A stretch of DNA of 64,000 nt from Elysia crispata (taxonomy: Eukaryota; Mollusca; Gastropoda; Plakobranchidae), in the NCBI GenBank assembly GCA_033675545.1, contig JAWDGP010003890.1, positions 1 to 64,000 of the forward strand, written 5' to 3'. The translations under genes and the position numbers were made by a program. The notes beneath the pieces were generated by a model, which was given only the letters and a program-made list of their open reading frames with translations, was not told the origin of the DNA and searched no databases. Below, piece by piece: positions 34,949-46,526 of this stretch; position 1 is the stretch's first letter, and each line of letters begins with the position of its first letter.

Positions 34949-37625
34949 ACTGACAGCTAACGGAGCGAGCTGGACAGGGGGGAAAGGTGAGGTTGAGCAG
35001 AGCTTGTCCTCCAATGGGCACCCTTTCTAGCTCATGTGATATTTATTACTTTTTTAAAATTGGTTTTTATTTCTTATTTTAACCTTTTATTTTTGTCCGT
35101 TGATTTTTCACCAAGTTTTGTGCAAATGAAATATCTTGGAAAAGTGCGGCAGCTTTTCTATCTCTGAGTCATGATAGAATAAAAGGTAAAGAATTATGAC
35201 TCAGAATGATTGTAAGAAAAATGCTTATTTTTTTTGTTGTTAATAGGAAGGAGCAATTTTACTTTGATTAAAGTGGTTTTCCCAAAGTTGTGTGTAAAAT
35301 AGTGTTTTGCATTAGAAAGGCTTATTTATGAGCTATGAAAACATCAAAATACTTTTTTAAATCTAAAAGCTGACAAGTGACACACCTAGATTTTTTTTTT
35401 CAAAGACAATTCTGTAGAAATGAATACCCTTTTTAATATATTGTTTTAGAACTCCACTTTTTAATGTACAATTGTCTTCAAGACTGTGATTCATGTTGTG
35501 CCAGCTGTAATCTGAAGTATTAAGAATCCACGTGCAATAAATTGTTAACAAAACTATAATGTTTTCAGTGTAATCCGCACCTCTGATTTTCATTATTGTG
35601 CTGATAATGCCATATTCACCCAACTGTAACATTTACAGAGGCTCAGGGGAAATTAAACAATATAGAATTAATGTGCTTACCCTTATACAAATGAATGACA
35701 AGGAAATTTATTTTTATATTTCCTCTATTTACAAAATATTATTGACAAGACATAAACTTTAGATTGAATGTTTGATCAAACTGTATATACTGTACATAGT
35801 GACATGAAGACCAAAGATCTTTTTTTTTCTGTTTGATAAATCTTGTTTGTTTTGCCAGACAGGTAAGAAAAAAAAAATTAACCTGCAATGCCACGTTTTC
35901 TCTCTCTCTTTCTCTCTATGTAGAGGACACAGTGGCGTCTGGCGTGACATGGCGTGTGTCTCCTGTGTCCCTGTGGCGTCGTCGTGCGTCCGTGCTGCGT
36001 CCCCATCCGTGCATTTGTTTTTCTTCACTGTCCGTTTGTCCCGCAGGCAGTTCTCATTGGTCAATTGCTTTCTTGTCATGTTTTTTCAACACTTGGTTTC
36101 ACTGTTTGTTGGTTCTCTTGTAGTTTTCATAAAGTGTATCCCCATAGAGGGGCGCATTGTGCGATTTTCCTGGTTTGTCTACATATGTTTGAATATTTTT
36201 ATTTCAATTTGAATAATTACTGAAGGAAAAAAATTTTTTTTAATTGGGCTTAATATGACTTGGAATTGCTTTTTAAAAGGAAATGAATTATTTTTGAGTC
36301 TTTCTGTTTGCTACTGAATAGTACATCAAACTTACATGTCTTATTTTGGATTCTAAATATTGCCAGAGTGGTTGTTCTTTTGTAATTAATAGAATTAATT
36401 ATTTTGAGGAATCTTAGAAAAGCAAGGAAGAAGCACTAAGTTCAATGGAATACTCAGTTTTTTGCACCGGGTGTTCCTGTTGGCAGTATTTTTACCCCCT
36501 AACAAAATTGTTATGAGTGTATTTGTTTAATCATTATTATAACACTTATTAATACAATTATTATTATTGCAGTTTTTAATATTAGCTTATATGTATTCTT
36601 CAATTCATTGTTTGCTGTGCTTAAAATTGTTCTGCTTAAATTTTACTGTTTATTAAGCTTTGAAGAAACAAACTGTGTTGTAACTCTGTTTTTCCCTGCA
36701 TTGAGTCTGAGGTTAGAGAAACCCCTTTTGTGATTTGTATGGGATGTGCATCTGTGCAAAAGCATACAGCAACCAGTAAAGAGAGTAAATATCTCTTTCC
36801 CCACTCAAAAAAAAAAGAGATGAAAATACATAATTGTGTATTTTAAATTTATTTCAAGCATACCACCCCTTAGTTACTGACAATCAAGGCATGTTTTGTG
36901 CACTGGAACTTCAAAAGCTTACTTGTATTTTGCATAGGAATGAAAATTGAAACAATTTGTTTCAATTTTATGGCCATGCAACGGACATTGTTGTATGTTT
37001 GAATAAACTTGTCAGTTGATGAAATTTTTCCAAGTGTGACATTTAATGTCAAAGGAACACTTTGTTTGTCATGTTGGCTTGAACAACTTCTCAATGTGGC
37101 AATATATTTTCTAAGAACTTTTAGTTTTACCATTGCATACTCAAAAATGCTTGTATTGGTACTTTTCTATGGATTTAACAGGTATTGAACCTGTTGCCTA
37201 ATTATTTTCAAAGTGGTTAAATGAGTGCAAATACATGTTCATGACAATTTTTAGCTACATCAAAATATTTCTTAGCGCTAAACAAGTGCTTTATTTCTTC
37301 TACTTCTAGTTTAATGTAGCAAACTGTTAGGTAAATATTAGCTGCATCATGATAGGTTTTTTTTTTCTTTTCTTTTTTTTTTTTTTTTTTTTTTCAAATA
37401 TTGTTGTTTCAAAACTATTTGAACAACTTTTTGTTGTGAGAAAATACTTTTTCCTCACTTAGTAAGTTTGTATTGTATTGTGTGTTTTGACTTTGTTGGT
37501 ATAGTTTCCTGGTTTATTATTATATTTTTTTTTAAACTTTTTCTTCTTCGTAACTTTGTGTTACATTGAAATACAGTTGAAAATATGGAAAAAGAACAAA
37601 AAATAAAGTACATAAAAAGTTAAAC
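34949..37625 (+). other. CELF: CELF 3' UTR (predicted)
   Basis: From the stop to the AATAAA at 37,602 there is no other gene. The sequence is U-rich with many TGT/TGTT words, the type of site CELF proteins bind. An earlier AATAAA at 35,536-35,541 offers a shorter form. A good donor (ACAG|GTAAGA at 35,862) and a pyrimidine-tract acceptor (CTCTCTATGTAG ending 35,923) frame a possible 61-nt intron. A GC-richer, TGTGTC-rich patch follows (35,924-36,060). Extent is inferred from signals only. Confidence 0.65.
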
Positions 37626-37665
37626 TATGTATTTTCGTCTTCTCTGTGTGTGCAAGTATGTATCC
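37602..37665 (+). terminator. Poly(A) signal and GU-rich downstream element
   Basis: AATAAA at 37,602-37,607 is followed within 20-60 bases by TCTCTGTGTGTGCAAGTATG, a GU-rich downstream element. This is the most convincing 3' end for the CELF transcript. Confidence 0.65.
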
Positions 37666-37921
37666 AACCAAACTATAATAGGACTGTCCCAGGATAGTCC
37701 TCTACGAAGCTTTTAACCTATGAGCTAGAAAAGAAAGTATTGTAGGTATTGAAGCAGAACAGTCTTGTCTCACAGGGTCCTGAAGGGCATGAAATGTTAT
37801 GAAAGTGCCTGGACATATCTGTTCCAGATACTGATAACAATGCTAGAAACTTAAATCAGCACCAGGACAAAATTGTCGAGAACTTGAGAAGATGCATGTC
37901 TTAAGATCACAAAAGCTCATT

Positions 37922-38400
37922 TACCGTATTCGTTCCAATAGTAGCGCCGGGCGCGTTAAAATGAAGAAGGGGGTGTGCGCGTCTAAAGGAATGTTTTGGA
38001 TGACTTTCTTCAAAGACAAATTGCCGCCGTTTCCGTCGTCGCCGCCCTCCCCCCCTCTAGTTAGTTTTAGAGTGCCATGGTTGGGTGAAGAAAGCGACGC
38101 GTCATGCGAGTCCGATGACTACGAGGACTGCAATAGTCCAGGACATTAACCTCAGACGCCTTAGTACTGACTTTGACATCCCCAATTTGAGATGACAATT
38201 GCAGTATCATAGTCATTCATTGTTTACATGTGTTGTCTGTTGTTATCATCAGATCTATCGCTTAATAAATGTTTTGAGTTTGAGTTTAATAAGAATCTTT
38301 TGTTCTCGGAAGTGGTGTTTTTTAAGTGTTGCTTGGGTGGGGAAAGGGGGGGGGGGGGGCGTTTATTAGAGATGGCGCTACTAATGGAGAGAATACAGTA
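37922..38400 (+). mobile_element. 479-bp inverted-repeat transposon with possible transposase C-terminus
   Basis: The left end TACCGTATTCGTTCCAATAG then TAGCGCC matches the reverse complement of the right end, TACTGTATTCTCTCCATTAG then TAGCGCC: about 27 bp with few mismatches. TA at both edges suggests Tc1/mariner/pogo-type target duplication. Inside, a + strand frame ends GEESDASCESDDYEDCNSPG then H and stop at 38,146-38,148. An acidic Ser/Asp/Glu tail ending near the right repeat is what a pogo/Tigger-type transposase C-terminus would look like, so this may be an internal-deletion derivative. That link is inference. Confidence 0.65.
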
Positions 38401-40050
38401 CGTACTGTTTTTCCAATGTGCTATTCATCATTGAAAACAAGTAGATGAACTTGAAAAAAGGTTTTTTTTAAAAAGAACTGTCTCTGTGTTTCATGGATTA
38501 AAAGATAGAATTTTAAAGTGGGCCCAAAAAAGAATTGAATGTTTAAAACAAACCATTTAACTTTAGGAAAGGCGGTGTTTGAAACGACAGGTTTTAATTA
38601 AATTTGCAGTACAATATACATATTAGAATTTCATCTTTACAGCAAAAATCCATTTGCACTGTCAGAATATAGTAAAGCTTCATTTTGACCATGGTTATAC
38701 TTAATATTTTCTTGTTCGTCCAGAAAAGTTCAACTAGGTGACACTGCTTTTGAAGATGATTAATAAGTACAGAATTCAGTTTACAAATTATTACTAAAGT
38801 ATTATCATTATCATGTGTTATAATGCATGCCTATTCTCATTCAGTAGTCTTGGCTCCTCTGCCTGGGATGGAAGGAAGGGGTGATCTGGAGATGAGACTT
38901 AAAATTTTAGAAAATCAGTCTTCATAGTTCATTTGAGCTGTCTCTCAATCTAATCTTTCTGCAGATTTTAGTAGCATGATGGTATACAGTAGCCTGTTCC
39001 AAGCATACTCAGATGATGTGTTCAGAGAGTGTGGTCGTGACCTGTATCAGTAATTGATATTAAGGGCATTTCCTACACATTCATGTCTGCTTGGTTATTA
39101 TCATGTGTGAAATCAAGCCTGAAAATATACAGTTGCTTCTATATTGGAGTTGATGTTTATGGGGAAAAAAATTCATCTTCATGCCGTCATATTTTTTCTT
39201 CTAAATTAGGGAGCATTTTGCAATTGTTTGCATATTTCGTTATCAATTTTCCTAACTCTGACTTTGACAACTGCTCCTAAGTTAAATCTGAGATCAAACT
39301 CAAAGGTATGGTCCCTTTCTGAGTTCCTTTTAATATTTCAAAAAGATGCCTAGGATATTATGTAGATAGGGAACAGGGCTGATAAGAAGATTGGATGATA
39401 TTAACAGAATGAGGTGAAACAATTTTTTCGAAGGGTATCTGAGCTTATTTCATGTCCCAGCCTCTATCCTAAATGGCTGGTTTTGCTTCCCGAGTTTCAT
39501 ACCCTTCTTTTCAATTTTGTGTGCCCGTGTCATTGGCAGACTTATCTAATTTGTAGTTTGGTGGCTCTGATAATTTCTGGAACAGGTTTTGTTCAGTGGC
39601 ATTGAGTTCTTTCTCATGGAGGGTTAAGAGTTGAGCCAGGTCTATAAGTTTTTCTCTGTTGTTTCAGCACATTTGCACATGGGCAGTTAGGGTTTGTGCC
39701 AATTCTGAGCTTGGTGTGCATGTTTCATCTTCCAAGTGACCACTACATCTTACTTGCTCTTAATGTCTTGGCATCAAACTCCAAATGAAATGCAAGTCCC
39801 TTATGGATTGGACAATTGACAGATAAAATTACACTTTCAGTACATGAAAACTTTGATCTTTTAAACTTAGCCTCTGACTGAGCACAAGGGCCATTTGATC
39901 TGTGTGCACAGCATTAATTTTCTGTATCGTTGGTTGAGTGGCCTCTACAAAAACACTGATGATAACAGCACTCTTTATTTTTAGGTCTTGGTTAAGCAAA
40001 GTTAACTACATGTATTACAGTGGTATCAAAAACCAAAGTATGTTGTTAGG

Positions 40051-40207
40051 TGGTGTTTTGCTTCGTTTTGTTTTCCATCTTCTGTTTTGCATGATTTTCT
40101 CTTCTGCCTTTTAAAAAACAAAGTTTGACTGCATATACTGCGTAGTAAGTTTACAAATGTTAGATGGTGTTTTGCTTCGTTTTGTTTTTCTCTTCTGCCT
40201 TTTAAAA
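40051..40207 (+). repeat. Partial local duplication
   Basis: TGGTGTTTTGCTTCGTTTTG and CTCTTCTGCCTTTTAAAA occur at 40,051-40,117 and again at 40,165-40,207, where the second copy lacks about 24 internal bases. AGTAAGTTTA follows in both neighbourhoods. Confidence 0.65.
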
Positions 40208-40236
40208 GAAAAATTTTTTAGTAAGTTTATAAGGTG

Positions 40237-40296
40237 ATCTTTATTCCATGAATATTCATTGCTGTTATCTTTATTCCATGAATATTCATTGCTGTT
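40237..40296 (+). repeat. Two perfect 30-bp tandem copies
   Basis: The unit beginning ATCTTTATTCCATGAATATT is repeated head to tail without mismatch. Confidence 0.9.
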
Positions 40297-42586
40297 ACTT
40301 TTCTAACTCTGTGATGCCGGTATAAAATTATAAACTACTGAGAGTGAGAGACTGGAAAGCCACATCTCTATTATCTTTTACTTGTGTCAACAAACAAAAA
40401 GATGAGAGAATATGATTTTTTTCACAGAGGCAGAACATAATTTCTATTTCATAATGAGCCTCATCTTTACAAAAAAATCATTATCAGGTGATAGCAAACA
40501 AGGATATTTTCGAATTTCTTTTTGATGATTATAGTCTAATACATGATACTTTGATAGATATACATATCGGTACTCTGTTTTTTTAATTTTGAAGCTTATC
40601 CTTAGTTCACTGTAGTTTTTTAGACGTTAGTGAAACTGAAAGCAGTGTTGAGAAGAATGATCTTTAACTTAATGGCTTTATTTTTAAAACTTAAAAGCTC
40701 AAAAAATTATGACAGGGGCATAAAACATGGTGAAGGTGTTGCTTTACCTGCATTATATTCTACTTGTACTACTGCTATCACACATTGACTGTTTTACAAA
40801 AGAAATACGCTCTCTATATACAGAGAGAAGAAAGATCATATTAAAAGGTCAGAGGGATTACCCAATGAATCTGAAAATTTAATGATCACAAGGGTGTCAT
40901 ATCTTTAGAACATTTGTATGCTTCAACTTTCATTTTGACATTAATTTCAATAGTAGCAACCATAGATAGCTGTTCATATTAATTCAGTTCCTTTCAAGAA
41001 AGAGTAAATGAATTGTATCAAGAACTTGAAAATGTATTGAAAAACAATCAGGCCAAATTTTAACTGCACAACTCTATTTAGCAATATTTTTTAAGCAAGG
41101 GTGCATAATTCTGGAATATACCTTAAATAAAAAAAAAAGGACTTCCCCTGACATGTTCTTGACCATCTGTTTGACAGAATTGTTACATGAGGAGCTAAAA
41201 TTTCTAAGCCAGATGGGAACAAGTGCTAGGCAGATTAAACATTTTAAAGTTGAAAGTGATTGCCAATGCTATTGTTGTACTGGTCACATTGACTTAGCTT
41301 TCTTTAGAAAAGGACAAATATAACAAACATACACACAAAAAATGAAATCATGTTTTTTTACACTCAATCTAAATGAGCTTCATGTTGTGATTATCACATT
41401 CGAAGGTATTTATGGGATTTTTAAGAAATAGCTACTCGCTTAAGAGGCACTGGTAAGCACAGATTTATTATCTGCTGCAGTGTTAACTAGATCAATCACA
41501 CTGGGTCAGTGTTTTCAGGAGTCTATTCTTAAGCATTATCAATGTTGCCTTGCACAATAGAAATAGTTCAGAAATGGGAAAATTCACATTATTTTAGTTT
41601 TCAAATAAAACCAAGTATCATTAAAAAAGATATTTTCCTACTAGACTAAAAATCATTTCATCATCTCTCCATATCATGATTTGATCAATGCCTTTCTGCA
41701 TGCATGTGAAGGAAATTTCTTTTGAAATTTTAATTGATTTTCTAATGATTTCACACTAAGACTAAGAGTCTGCTGAATTCCTAAAATAAGATTGATTCAT
41801 TACTTTGATTATGTATGTCTGAAAATAACTGGCAGATTTAGGTTTATAATATTTTTTATGCAATTTAATTCCATTATTTTGTACACGGCAAGGATTCCTA
41901 TTACCGGATACACAAAGTATGAAGAATATTTTGGACGATATTGAAAAACAATTAAATGTTTAGAATTTGTCTTTAGAAATATTGTAAAGAATTTTTCACA
42001 TAAAAGAACAATACATGTATAAATTTACCGTACTTAAGTTTTTTATGCAGCAAATGCAGAAAGTCAATGGGTAGTGACAGAGTTGAGATCTTGTTAAACA
42101 CTAATCCCTGCCCCAGAAACGCTGATCAGTGTGCTAACAAAGTGAGGAGGGAGTCGATTCTCTGAGAAAGAAGTGCCACTAGTAACACTGATACTGGTAG
42201 CAACTTCAGGGGAATGGGAGAGTTACTTGTGGCATACCAGTACACATAGCGCATAGATTTAGTCATGCCTCTTTTTTGTAATTCGAATCCTCTTAATTTG
42301 ACGTTTTAATACATTCCCATACAGTTCGAATTATGAGGTTTCCACTGTAAATGCAAGCGAGAATTCAATAGGATCGGAAGAATATGGAGAAAGATAATGA
42401 AAATATAAAATGAATAATAATTTTGATAGAAAGAGAAGTTGAAGGAGGATAAGTAGGAGGAATAATCAAGAGAAACGGAGTGGTGTTGGTAAAAATAAAA
42501 AGAGACGTAAAAAAGAAGAAAAGTAAGTAAAAAGGTTACTGTGGTATTTAAGGACTGAAAAATATTTAATTACCCAATACTGTAAT

Positions 42587-42720
42587 TATATCTTGTATTA
42601 AAATTAAATAAAATGTAAGATGAATACAGTTGAAACTGGTGTAATCACGTGTATATATCTTGTATTAAAATTAAATAAAATGTAAGATGAATTAAGTTGA
42701 AACTGCTGTGATCACGTGTA
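42587..42720 (+). repeat. Two 67-bp tandem copies
   Basis: The unit starts TATATCTTGTATTAAAATTA and ends ATCACGTGTA. The copies differ at only a few positions. Each ends with a CACGTG palindrome. Confidence 0.85.
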
Positions 42721-44932
42721 TTATTTGAGTAATATGACGAATTATCAGTGAATGCAAAAAGGGCCACAGTTACATTTCATGAAATTGAATATTATCCTAT
42801 CTCATTATGTTTCATTTAATTATTTTAACTTTCAAAAGGTTAAATCTCATGGATTGCAAAGAAATCAAACGAAATAGTGTTATGAAAAGCTGACATTCAT
42901 TAATAGAATATGTAAACGCCAGGCAACCTCTTTTTGGCCATGTGATGTGAGGAGAGAAACTTAAACATCTTGTGAAATTGGAATGATCCAAAAACGCAGC
43001 AGGAGAATACAGCATAAAAAGATGTTGAATGGACTAACAAAGTGGCTCAAAGTAGGACAAGTGTTGAGGAGTAGAGATGCGCGGAAGGTCATGATTGCTT
43101 GCGTTTAAGAGCACATGATCAATTGAACCGTGAAAATTTAATTTTACACTGAAAATCTAATTTCTTTTTTTTTTGCTTAAAAGTAATAAACCCAAATTTA
43201 GCTGCGCCTGGAGGGCAGATAAAGTTCAAAGGGGGATAGTGGGTAAACTACGCCATGTAAGTCTAAAGTAAAAGAGCACTTACAAACAGCCATATTTTTT
43301 ATTTCAAGCAATCCAATTTTCCAAGCGTCTACATAGTGAAAATTTCAGGATATTTTTAGAAATATCTATGAAAAAAGTAATAGTCATCAAAATGCTGTTT
43401 TCCTAAATATTGATTAAAGTCTTGCATTGGACTAGCTTTATTTTTAAATTATCATTGACAGTATTTAGATGACTGAGACTAATTAACTCCCTGAATGATA
43501 ACTAGAGAACAGGATGTAATGCAATTTTTTTTAATATGGCTCGTTCAATGCAAATAGTTTGATGACCAGAAGTTAATAATCAGGACTTTTATTGTATCAT
43601 ATTTTTTAAAATTATGTACTAGGTACTAGAGTCTAATTTAAATGTAAAAAGTGACAAACAGCAAAAGCTATGTAAGTTTAACAAGGACATTTTCAAAGTA
43701 TGGATACATGTTTATTTTCTCGCAATTAACTGAACGAAGACAAATAAAGAAAATACACCTGTTGAAAATGTATACCAGGATTAAAAAAAAAAATCATTTT
43801 TTAAATGTAAATCACAAAGATTTTTATACCCCCCCCCCCCCCCCCTCAAAAAGAAAAAGAAATATATAAATTCCTATCCTCTTACAAAAATTAACAGAAT
43901 TATGTATCCAAAACTTTTGACTAGGTCTCAATTTCTATGTAAAAGAAAAAAAAAAAGAAGTAAAAAATACCCTATGTAACAATGATGCAAAAAATATCTA
44001 TAAGGATATCAAAATAAAGTGTATGACTATTAATAAATTATCACATAAAAAAAGACATATACTGATATAGCTTGATGTGGCAAAACAATTAAAATCCTTT
44101 TTAAAAAATCTAAACTATAAATTATACCATTTGGCCATCAAAATACAACTGAACAAAAAAATAAAAACATAAAAATACCGATTCAAGCTGCAAACATTTT
44201 AGTCTCTTTATCATTGCCATTTTAACACTATGATAATAGAAATAAACTCCAATGATACGCCATTGGGTACATAAAACAACACACTGGCTTTAGAATTTTA
44301 CACCTTCCCTGTAAACAATATAAGATTCATTAGAAAGCTTTGGGAAATGAAGTGAAGCATGATAAAAGGGCAAAGATAGTGTTGTCATGAGAAATTAAAT
44401 AATGATGAAAAGCTTTTTGATCTTGATAGCCACACTAATTTACTCTTTTCTCCTTCCCCGCAAAAAAAAAAAAAGAAGACAATAACTTGTGGCAAACTAA
44501 TTGCACACATTACAGGAACAAAATTTAAATCAAAAGACCTTTTAAAATCATGAAAGGAAAAATGTAGAAAAAAAGGAAAGATATAAGCAAAGATAATGAT
44601 GTCCCTTCATCAATATTTATATGCAGATTCAGAAAAATACAAATGGACAAATTAAATAAACATGCTGACAAAAAGAAATTGTTCTGATATTTTCAAATGG
44701 GATCATATGTGACAAGTTCTACTAACTCTTGTTTGAAAACCTATCATGTTTTACCAAAGTACAATGGTTTCTGAAACATTTAACATTACAATAACTGTCA
44801 AAGAGAAGACATCAGATCTAAACAGTTATACCATTTTCAGATTCAACTCAATACCATTTCAATATCTCAAAAATGCAGTTTTGCTATGTAAATATAATAT
44901 TCATTAAGTAGATTTTAGTTAAACATAAAAAG

Positions 44933-45322
44933 AACAATAAAAATTGATTTTATTATATCCTGACTAGAGGCATAACTGAGATTAAGTAATTAAAAAACAA
45001 CAAAAGCAATTACATTTATAAAATTATTTCTATAAAAAAAAATGAACAGATAAATTGGTAAAATATTTAAGTAATAAAAATTATATGTTCATGTCACAAA
45101 GAAAAAGAAAAAAAAGTATACATTAAAACAATAAAAATTGATTTTATTATATCCTGACTAGAGGCATAACTGAGATTAACACTAAGTAATTAAAAAACAA
45201 CAAAAGCAGTTACATTTATAAAATTATTTCTATAAAAAAAATGAACAGATAAATTGGTAAAATATTTAAGTAATAAAAATTATATATTCATGTCACAAAA
45301 AAATAAAAAAAAACTATACATT
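44933..45322 (+). repeat. Two ~194-bp tandem copies
   Basis: Copies start at 44,933 and 45,127, both with AACAATAAAAATTGATTTTA and CCTGACTAGAGGCATAACTG. The second carries a short insertion (ACTAA-type) and a few changes. High identity suggests a recent duplication. Confidence 0.9.
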
Positions 45323-46526
45323 ATCTATCAGAGATCAAACAGAGGCAAAATTCACCGCACCCCCACTAAAATAAAAACAAAAAAAGCTACAACAAAACAA
45401 AACAAAAAATCGAAGATCAACAACAAAAAGACTGTGAACATTAAGAAATTAAATAAAAAGGAGATTTAAATTGGACACAAAATAGATTTACTTCTGTAAG
45501 AAAAGCAGTAGAAAAATTGAATATGCCTTGTAAAATGATAAATCGAGAAAAGTATGGGACTGAACAGCCTCTTATAAATGTATAAATAATTTTTAAAAAA
45601 TGTCTGAAGGTATTGCACTTACACCCTTAGCCTTTATCAAATGATTATTATTAATTAGAATAAAAGTGTACATATTGCCTCTTTGCAGCAGCATGATTGT
45701 CAAGTTTAAGCTTTTCCTGTTCAACAGTATACAATCAAATTGTCGTGGACAGAAATAGAAAAAATAGTCAACTGAAAACAAATGAAATTGTCATGAAACC
45801 CCACAAAACTTTTCCCATATTCGCAAAGCTGAGTTGTTTTTAGATAGTAGTATATTAACTTCTATAACATCCTTTTATTCGAATTGAAGTACAGGGAACA
45901 TTTTTGTTAGTCCCATTTCTTGGTACATTATCTTGGAAAAATAAAGAAATATTGGCTAAGGACTTCTTTGAATACATAAGAGAGATTGAGTATGAGAATG
46001 CATTTTGATCAGGGTGATTGCTTGATTAATTACAACACTCTGTTGCAGACTCTTTATCACTTCTTTTGCTTTACCTGACCAAACTGCGAGAAACTACTGG
46101 GGAAAAAATCTGATAAATCAATTGAAACAATATATGTGTCTAGTATTGCAAAGGACTCTCAACGCTGGTCCCTTTTTATATTTAAAAAATTAGACTTTTC
46201 TGAGATCTAGATTTAGTTTAAGCTACAACAGGCACCACTTCAAAGAACTTCAATATCAGTTCTCAACAAGTGGCATCAATTAGATTTGATCAAGCTCTAA
46301 ATTGATCTGTTTTTAACAGGGAAAAATGCTAAATGTGTTTTTAAGCTGGAAAAAATTATATGCCTTAGGGAAAGCAATAGATAAGACATAAAGGAGATTT
46401 TTACTGTTGCAATTGAATTGATTTCACTAGTAAAGCAATAATTTAAAAAAAAGTTTCATAAAAACTCACCCCAAGAGACAAATTCCACCCATATGCTGGT
46501 TTACTCACAACCTAATAAGCCTGTAA

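Larger units (their letters stand above)
38401..46526. other. Intergenic AT-rich DNA with local duplications
   Basis: No gene seen. It holds short tandem duplications (40,051-40,207; 40,237-40,296; 42,587-42,720; 44,933-45,322), a C-run at about 43,830-43,846 and many A/T homopolymers. Frames in this stretch are low-complexity Lys/Asn or Phe-rich and lack motif or splice support. Confidence 0.6.

Noticed and set aside
35833..36223. Overlapping open frames of 89-121 codons in the CELF 3' UTR
   Set aside because: They are Cys/Val/Phe-rich translations of a GC-richer, CT/TG-rich patch in several frames at once, with no motif. Most likely chance within the UTR.
45254..45469. 71-codon Lys/Asn-rich frame
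   Set aside because: Low-complexity translation of A-rich DNA overlapping a tandem duplication.
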